From Lutraria lutraria (Eukaryota; Mollusca; Bivalvia; Venerida; Mactridae), in NCBI GenBank assembly GCA_964023205.1, contig OZ026844.1:12572790-12636789 (forward strand): a stretch of DNA of 64,000 bases, in the 5' to 3' direction. Positions 58,701 through 64,000 of this stretch are shown in pieces (the first letter of the stretch is position 1; every line of letters starts with the position of its first letter). The notes below the pieces were generated by a model that saw only the letters and a program-made list of their open reading frames with translations, searched no databases and was not told the origin of the DNA. The position numbers and the translations under genes are program-made.

Positions 58701-59850
58701 TGACAAACCCCTTTGTCAAGACGCAATGATTGGAGTATATATAGACAACCGATTGGATAATGGTTTAAATTTTAGTTTAAACTGGTATGATATAATTATA
58801 AGCCGTGGTACACTGTCGGGTTGTTTTGTATTAAAAAGTTTCGTCAAATAACTCTTTAGTCATACGCTTACGTATACTATGCATATATCTTAACGTGGCC
58901 ATGACGTAACGGTCCCACTATATTAGTGTAGTTTTACTTTCCTTTTTAGTGGTGTCTTGCCGTAGTAAATTTAGGAACCGTTAAATTACTGTTTTAAAGC
59001 TGTTAAAAGTATGATGAAATAGAAGGGGAGTAATTATTATAAATCTTCGACGATACGAAGAAATGGACACAACGATTACCTTTGATATTAATTATTTAGA
59101 AACTACATGTATGCAGTTTGTAGTGATATAGGGATGTAGTACGCTACTTGTAATACTTAATAACCGTTCTTCATGTTCTTATACATTATTCAGGCTTTGG
59201 ACAAGATAAAAAATAAGTATGAAATCGAGAATGGCCGACTTGCTATAATTACAACTGATCGATACGAAGAGACCTACGATATTATGGGAAATCATTTCAC
59301 TCCTGATGAACCGTTGTGCCGATCGTTTGGAGTCATCTGGAACAAAGAATTCGAAGACGCAACTCTGCAAAACCTTAAGTGTAACGTTTCTATCTGCATG
59401 ATATCAAAAGACACCAATGAAATAATGGGTATACGTGTGATTGGAACGATGAAATCCTCCGATCCGCCGATGGACTTAGCGTCTTTCCATTACGAACCAT
59501 TAAGAAGTTTGTTTACTTTCTTAACCCATAAAGACGAAGATATCAAATTTCTCGAGCGTTACGGTGTCGATGAAGCTGTACATTTCTTTACATTAGGGGT
59601 CAATAAAAAGTATCGTAGAATGGGACTCGGTGGGAAACTTCTTGCTGCAGCTGTTGCCATGAGCAGGGAGCTAGGGTTCAAGGTTATCAAAGGTGAAGGG
59701 ACATCGAATTTTTCTCAGAGAATTTATGAGAAACAAGGCTTTGAGACAATTTATACTTTGCCTTATGATAGCTACTTGTACCACGGGCGTCCTGTCAAAG
59801 AAGGCACAGGAGAACATTCAATGACTAAGGTTTTTGGTCTCAGGTTGTGA
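55734..59850 (+). CDS. GNAT family aralkylamine N-acetyltransferase-like protein, two coding exons
   Basis: Join 55734-55775 and 59194-59850: 699 bases, 232 residues, phase 0 junction. The first exon encodes MSVVDNLTLEKAVE, followed by a GTAAGA donor. The second starts ALDKIKNKYE after TTATTCAG. Family marks are FTPDEPL at about residues 49-55, typical of insect-type arylalkylamine/dopamine N-acetyltransferases, and VNKKYRRMGLGGKLL at about 150-164. The latter contains the acetyl-CoA motif R-x-x-G-x-G (R155 to G160). NFSQRIYEKQGFE is the conserved end of the GNAT fold. The enzyme would transfer acetyl from acetyl-CoA to a small amine in the cytosol. The substrate is inferred only from family resemblance. 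Confidence 0.9.
57127..58715. mobile_element. Palindromic hAT-type foldback element, 1.59 kb
   Basis: The ends CAAAGGGGTTTGTCAC and GTGACAAACCCCTTTG are flanked by a perfect 8-bp duplication TCAAGACG (57119-57126 and 58716-58723). An 8-bp duplication and a CA start fit the hAT superfamily. Arms 57127-57421 and 58418-58715 are near-perfect complements, and weaker complementarity continues inward on both sides. The core, 57815-58215, is a second palindrome built from gcgaaaa/cgacaaag words. No transposase is present, and the overlapping frames at 57713-58234 are artefacts of the stop-poor core. Confidence 0.92.
57614..57800. mobile_element. Small hairpin element nested in the palindromic element
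   Basis: AATCGCCTAACTCGTGATGA... and its reverse complement ending ...TCATCACGAGTTAGGCGA form inverted ends of about 50 bp around a short centre. The matching position in the opposite arm (near 58215) lacks this block, so it inserted after the larger element formed. Confidence 0.75.
59194..59850 (+). CDS. Acetyltransferase coding exon 2 (GNAT domain)
   Basis: It carries the whole GNAT domain and ends at TGA 59848-59850 after KVFGLRL. The acceptor is ACATTATTCAG. Confidence 0.93.
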   Translation, partial: ALDKIKNKYEIENGRLAIITTDRYEETYDIMGNHFTPDEPLCRSFGVIWNKEFEDATLQNLKCNVSICMISKDTNEIMGIRVIGTMKSSDPPMDLASFHYEPLRSLFTFLTHKDEDIKFLERYGVDEAVHFFTLGVNKKYRRMGLGGKLLAAAVAMSRELGFKVIKGEGTSNFSQRIYEKQGFETIYTLPYDSYLYHGRPVKEGTGEHSMTKVFGLRL

Positions 59851-60085
59851 ACATTTTTTTATATTCGTACATATATATATGACTATAGTAATTCCTATTA
59901 TTTGATTCTCCACCTGTTCCAAAGTATTCATTCGGCACCAGAAATACAACTTTAACTTGTTAACCTCGTGCAATACGACACTTCATATTGCCACGTTTTC
60001 TGTCTTGCTCGATTACGAATACTAGATGACTGGTTGATGTTATATACGTGGCAAAATAGATTGACACCTGACGAGGATGTGTTTG

Positions 60086-60346
60086 TTTATTTATTTATCT
60101 GTTGTTTAAACGACCCAATCGACAGCTATGACCATTTCAGTGCAGTCCCAGAGTGAGGGAACAGCCGGTGTAAAGCATCAATACACGCGCCTCGTGAATT
60201 TTTTCCTGTGATTTTCTGGTCACAGTACATGTGCTTAACTCGGTAGTTGGGATGGGGACACTGAAAAGCGTCTGTGGGGAGTTGGAATGGTGTGGCCGAG
60301 AATCAAAGCCAGACGACCATCGCGTCACCACTAGACCACGGAGCAT
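60086..60346 (-). mobile_element. tRNA-derived SINE, family B, copy 5
   Basis: The tail 'tttatctgttgtttaaacga' is at the left. The minus-strand head GCTCCGTGGTCTAGTGGTGA (box A) and a degraded box B GCTTTGATTCTCGG are at the right. It lies in the presumed 3' UTR of the acetyltransferase. Confidence 0.78.
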
Positions 60347-60586
60347 CCTCATGTGAATATGTACTTTTATACCAATACGCACGAGAAACGGAGAATTGAT
60401 GTCTACTCTTTCAGTCAACTTTGAAATAAGTATGAAGAGCCACCAGTAAACTGGTTCCCGTTGACGTGTATCTACAAAGCATTTGGTGCATTACAACATG
60501 GAAGGAGAACCACATCATATTCATTGTAGCTTTTCACTTACCTCCCTTGGATATGTTTACAAAAGTTCTACCCATTATGGAACTTA

Positions 60587-60592
60587 AATAAA
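60587..60592 (+). terminator. Candidate poly(A) signal of the acetyltransferase gene
   Basis: AATAAA in 'gaacttaaataaaatgtttt', about 740 bases past the stop codon. Confidence 0.35.
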
Positions 60593-60600
60593 ATGTTTTA

Positions 60601-61170
60601 TATGTATTGATATGTTGTCCATGTCAGCTTTCAAGTTGGGTGTAAAAGAAACCACAACATTTGCTGTATCACGTACTTAGTACATAAAATCTTTTTATCA
60701 AATTATAATTGTGCTCATTTGTTTTTATTTTGTTGTAACGGATTTAAAAGTTTCAGTGTGTGAGGATGTTATGTTTTGAAGTTTACGACTGTAGACTTAA
60801 GTCAAATATCTGCCTAGTTTGGTGGATGCATGACTCATACTGTCATATTATGGCGAATTTATGTAAATGAAGTAAAACAATACTTGTTTATGTCTCTAAA
60901 CATGGCATGTTCAGTCCAGTCACAGAAAAGACAGAACTTATACTATTCACTCTTGAAGCAACATGTTATTGTTTAATTAATACAAGAACACAATCATGCC
61001 CGGGGGGTAGGGTTTCCGCGTTCGGGGTCGGAGGTCAAGGATTCGAACCTTAGTGGAGCATGTATTACAAGTGATGCAGTCCGCGGATGGTGAGCCGACA
61101 GCTAGTTAAATAATGGTTACCGTAGGCTCACCTCAGCCAGGCGTCTGGCAAAAAGAGAAAGGATTTAGGA
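60601..61170. other. Intergenic region with a possible SINE-like block
   Basis: Mostly AT-rich. The segment at about 60998-61160 is GC-richer and contains a box-B-like 'aaggattcgaacc', which suggests a degraded tRNA-derived repeat. I found no second copy. Confidence 0.4.
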
Positions 61171-61172
61171 TA

Positions 61173-61379
61173 CTGTGGAATCATTAATTTTCGTTGGGTT
61201 CAATTTTCGTGGTTTTTACTAAAATGGCTATTTCGTGGGGACATGAATTCGTGGATTTTGATTTTTGAAAAGAAATGCCTTATCTCTGCATTTAAATTCG
61301 TGGGGATTTGATTTCGTGGATGAGCCGACCCACGAAATCCACGAAATTAAATCCTCAACGAAAATTAATGATTCCACAG
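61173..61379. mobile_element. Tc1/mariner-like hairpin MITE, 207 bp
   Basis: CTGTGGAATCATTAATTTTC and its reverse complement at 61360-61379 are flanked by TA dinucleotides (61171-61172 and 61380-61381). The inner part repeats 'ttcgtgg' motifs, making a long imperfect hairpin. Confidence 0.88.
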
Positions 61380-61520
61380 TATACAGTGCGCACTAAAGAT
61401 AGGTGTCTCATAAGTCAACTTGGGATCCAAGGGATGCCACTTTAATAAACAAAACATTTTATATAAACAGAATAGGGCAGTAATGATTAAGTTAAAACAA
61501 CTTGTTAGAGATATAAATAG

Positions 61521-61526
61521 TTTATT
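61521..61526 (-). terminator. Candidate poly(A) signal of the chitin-binding gene
   Basis: AATAAA on the minus strand, about 110 bases past the stop at 61637. Another AATAAA overlaps the stop codon itself (61636-61641). Confidence 0.4.
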
Positions 61527-61636
61527 AACGTTTGATGATTTTATTACATCTATATACAACGACTGCAGTACGAACCTAAAACATTTGGAATACTAGTAGA
61601 CGTGTTTAAAAAATACGGACTAAGTTATTTAAGGGT

Positions 61637-61833
61637 TTATTTTCCTAGGCTGATAGCTGTTGATGCACATGTATCAGAATATTTGTTCCAGACGAGACCA
61701 TCTGGGCAGCTAACTACTAAACTATTTCCCCATAAGTCACACTGGATGAACTTTTTAGGATCCACATCAGCGAAGAACAGTTTACCAGCAGCGATATTTT
61801 CCTTGGTGCAAGGGTCGGTTACTGTACCGGAGT
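61637..61833 (-). CDS. Chitin-binding protein exon 4 (domain 2 and stop)
   Basis: It enters after TTTGTTTGCAG. It encodes DSGTVTDPCTKENIAAGKLF, then KFIQCDLWGN and SCPDGLVWNKYSDTC, and ends at TAA 61637-61639. Confidence 0.92.
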
Positions 61834-63712
61834 CTGCAAACAAAGAAATCAAAATGTTCGTCATGGAAACTAGATTTGATTGTTCCAATTACTTTCAAAT
61901 ACTTGTATTGCTAGCTGTTACATTAAATTTGTATCAGTCAAATCTCCAAATGTTTCATCACAGTCTATAATGCAATATACATGTCGGTCAATAGCTATAC
62001 ATAGCTAATGTTATTTTGTTATATGTTAACCGACTGTAAATACAGTTTGTATCTGTATCAGAACAGTAGAAGCTCTTTACTGCAGGGATTGTAAAACATC
62101 TTTATGGACGGAACGAAACTGTGAATAATGTTTCGTGATTTCGTACCAACAATTTCACCACTTAATCAATCTCGTAATCGTAATTCTTATTTAAATAGGT
62201 TAGAAGTCATTAGGTCGTTCCTGGAAAGAACCAGTACTAGACTCCCATCCTCCATATGCAACTGCCTACTTTCTCACATAAAGAGACATGGTCGGTAACT
62301 GGGGTCGAACCAACAACCCTCTATCAATGAGAGGTTACAGCGATTTGAAGTAAGCGGCCTTAACCACTCGACCACGGAGGTGGGTCCATCTTTTTTATTT
62401 AAGCAAGTTAACAAGATGTAGGTTTAGACTTAAAAAATTTATTCCATTGCATGCTTACCGGTTCCAGATCCAGTACCAGAGTCAGTGCCACTTCCGGTTC
62501 CGGTGCTTGTTCCGCTGTCGGTTCCTGTGCTTGTTCCAGTACCGCTTCCGGCCACGGAGAATCTGTACACACATGAAAGTCTGGACTGGTCCCATACCAA
62601 ATCATTTGGGCATGCAATGACATTAGCATTACCTAACAAGTCACACTCAATGAATGTTGTATCATTATCTGTAATAAAATATTATCATGGTATTTGTGTA
62701 AATTGAAGAGATAAAGCGTATTTTCTTAATATTGTAGATTTAACTGAATAGACAATTGCATGTATACTTACATCCAAAATCTGGTTTAATCTCCTAAACA
62801 GCAAATCATATTATTTGGCCTAAATTAATTCCTTATCAAACGTTTTACTTCACTTTTTAAATCTTTCAAAAACAATGCGATGGTGCTTAAATAGTTGAAC
62901 GGGTGACTAAAAGCACTATGTCCTTATTTAATATTGTCGTAGATGAGAAAATGTTTATATACGTGTATGTAATTTTAAACATAATATTTTAAATCCTTGA
63001 CCAGCTTCAAGTTAAGTTACTCACCAGCTACGGAAATAAGTCTACTTCATACGTTTACAGAGAAATGACTTACGGTACTATGAATAATGGACACCAGGTA
63101 CTAACTTTATACATACGCAATTTTATAAGTATCTAAAAGGTATTTTCTACAACAAATTATGTCTCAATAAATGTGGAAGGTATTTTCTATTATGTAAAGT
63201 TGATAGTTAATTGAATGAAAAGATTGGTTGAATATAATTGAATATCGTAAGTGACTTACCAGCGACAGCAAAGTATGTGCTTTCTGAAGCAAGAGCAGCC
63301 GGTGTGCATGGATTGTCACCTGCTTCACCTGGAAGAACATTTTTTGAAATTCTGTCAACTATTTCAAGTATGTCAAAACTCGCAACTACTTCGATGCTTA
63401 ACATGTATTTTCATGTTTTACATCTAAAAGAGTAATTTCTTAATATGCATGCTAATTACTAATATTCCATTAACTATTTTATAAATTAGATAATAATTAT
63501 AATACTAGCAAGCGAGTAGGAATAAACTCTGGCGTACAATTGAATAAAATTCGAGTAACACAATTTTAATTTACAACAGTTAAAATGAAAACTTAAAATA
63601 TTCCAATGTTTTTTTCTTAGCAAGCTTATAAAATAAATTATTACTTACGTTTGACGACTGGTGATGCTAAAGTCAATGCACAGACGACACTTAATACGAG
63701 CAGACGATACAT
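61637..63712 (-). CDS. Secreted protein with two CBM14-like chitin-binding domains, four exons
   Basis: Join 63649-63712, 63260-63328, 62459-62668 and 61637-61833 on the minus strand: 540 bases, 179 residues, all junctions phase 1. It begins with signal peptide MYRLLVLSVVCALTLA, then SPVVKR, a possible dibasic processing site, and EAGDNPC. Domain 1 has Cys29, 53, 64 and 77 with IECDLLGN and ACPNDLVW. Domain 2 repeats the pattern with IQCDLWGN and SCPDGLVW. A linker of about 40 residues, rich in Gly, Ser and Thr, joins them. Each domain keeps four of the usual six cysteines. Such proteins bind chitin in extracellular matrices such as gut lining, cuticle or shell; the tissue here is unknown. 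Confidence 0.92.
61834..62458. other. Intron 3 of the chitin-binding gene
   Basis: It contains the family C SINE at 62205-62386; otherwise nothing. Confidence 0.7.
62205..62386 (-). mobile_element. tRNA-derived SINE, family C, copy 2
   Basis: The minus-strand head CCGTGGTCGAGTGGTTAAGG (box A) and GTTGGTTCGACCCC (box B) look like a tRNA-Ser/Leu with a long variable arm (AACCTCTCATTGATAGAGG). The body matches copy 1 at 11412-11605 around 'gtactagactcccatcc'. Confidence 0.85.
62459..62668 (-). CDS. Chitin-binding protein exon 3 (domain 1 and linker)
   Basis: It enters after TTTTATTACAG. It encodes DNDTTFIECDLLGNANVIAC, PNDLVWDQSRLSC and then the GSGTGTSTGTDSG-type linker. The donor is G/GTAAGC. 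Confidence 0.9.
62669..63259. other. Intron 2 of the chitin-binding gene
   Basis: 591 bases of AT-rich sequence with no repeat or exon that I can support. Confidence 0.7.
63260..63328 (-). CDS. Chitin-binding protein exon 2
   Basis: It enters after TTCTTCCAG and encodes REAGDNPCTPAALASESTYF, then AVA, leaving in phase 1 at G/GTAAGT. It holds the first cysteine of domain 1. Confidence 0.9.
63649..63712 (-). CDS. Chitin-binding protein exon 1 (signal peptide)
   Basis: ATG through VVK plus one base, followed by the perfect donor GTAAGT. The start sits about 80 bases below a TATA box. Confidence 0.9.
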
Positions 63713-63792
63713 GATGGAAGGTACTGATCACAATCTGGATAAGACAGAAGAAGTCACTTGAAGTCTGTGCGGTTTATCCGAGGTAGCAATCC

Positions 63793-63799
63793 TTATATA
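63793..63799 (-). promoter_or_regulatory. TATA box of the chitin-binding gene
   Basis: TATATAA on the minus strand within GGGTTTATATAAGG, about 80 bases upstream of the ATG at 63712. This would place the transcription start near 63765. Confidence 0.65.
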
Positions 63800-64000
63800 A
63801 ACCCAAAATGTGACATATTAACCTCTTTATCTAAGCACATAGGCGTTGGTGGCACATAAATGACAAAGGGTTGAACGAAACTTCCAGCTTCGTCATGAAT
63901 CTTAAAAGGAAACCATTACGTACGCGATAATTATAAACGGGGTCAAGTGTAGCCGAAGCCTTTACACAAAAAGAAGTGCCCGGCCCTTTAGACCGAGCCG
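63800..64000. other. Upstream region of the chitin-binding gene to the window end
   Basis: About 200 bases with no supported feature. Confidence 0.4.

Larger units (their letters stand above)
55776..59193. other. Intron of the acetyltransferase gene
   Basis: 3.4 kb. It contains a family A SINE tail remnant at about 55815-55890 and the palindromic hAT-type element at 57127-58715. The rest is AT-rich without signal. Confidence 0.75.
59851..60600 (+). other. Presumed 3' UTR of the acetyltransferase gene
   Basis: Non-coding sequence after the stop. A family B SINE lies inside it, and AATAAA at 60587-60592 is a plausible end. Confidence 0.4.

Noticed and set aside
4200..58715. CRISPR array or bacterial features
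   Set aside because: The regular repeats are minisatellites without unique spacers, and all genes have spliceosomal introns.
59173..59193. Start of the acetyltransferase at the in-frame ATG at 59173
   Set aside because: This stretch (MFLYIIQ) is the pyrimidine-rich end of the intron. The true first exon at 55734 gives a phase-matched start.
62300..62386. tRNA-Ser/Leu gene on the minus strand
   Set aside because: The long variable arm is tRNA-like, but the block is followed by a SINE body shared with 11412-11605.

Overview
This is a window of an AT-rich animal genome. It has spliced genes with GT-AG introns, abundant tRNA-derived SINEs, and many small inverted-repeat DNA transposons. The gene set is a Pox-neuro type Pax gene, a Jagged/Delta-like Notch-ligand gene, an aralkylamine N-acetyltransferase-like gene and a small chitin-binding secreted protein. 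Together with the transposon style this suggests a lophotrochozoan, most likely a mollusc. The species call is inference.

Layout. (1) 1-515 is an 86-87 bp satellite. (2) 1852-10897, minus strand, is a four-exon Pox neuro gene. Its start lies in a 13-nt coding microexon about 4 kb upstream of the paired-domain exon. The gene has an octapeptide-like motif and no homeodomain, and its introns hold a 45-bp minisatellite and a hAT-like element. (3) 11.6-31.7 kb has no gene that I can support. It holds SINEs, a hairpin MITE, and a 1.3-kb minisatellite of 27-bp units that opens long false ORFs on both strands. (4) 31727-51666, plus strand, is a 16-exon gene of the DSL (Delta/Serrate/Jagged) ligand family. 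All splice phases agree across 3804 coding bases. The ectodomain is duplicated inside the gene. Unit 1 has an MNNL-like domain, an incomplete DSL domain and a juxtamembrane domain, without EGF repeats. Unit 2 has an MNNL-like domain, a DSL-like domain lacking its middle cysteine pair, 15 EGF repeats in one exon, a second juxtamembrane domain, one membrane segment and a short tail with an NPSY motif. (5) 55734-59850, plus strand, is a two-exon GNAT acetyltransferase. Its intron holds a 1.6-kb palindromic hAT-type element with 8-bp target duplications and a smaller hairpin nested inside. (6) 61637-63712, minus strand, is a four-exon secreted protein with two chitin-binding (CBM14-like) domains joined by a Gly/Ser/Thr linker, with a TATA box upstream.

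The four genes do not form one pathway. Pox neuro (neural fate in insects) and a Notch-ligand-like gene are both developmental regulators, but their adjacency is not evidence of joint function. The most unusual object is the Notch-ligand-like gene. Its duplicated block is phase 0-0 and the EGF exon is phase 1-1, so duplication of the ectodomain followed by loss of the first EGF exon would both keep the reading frame. Gene structures were assembled by eye from splice signals, phase agreement and family similarity. No transcript data or database search was available.
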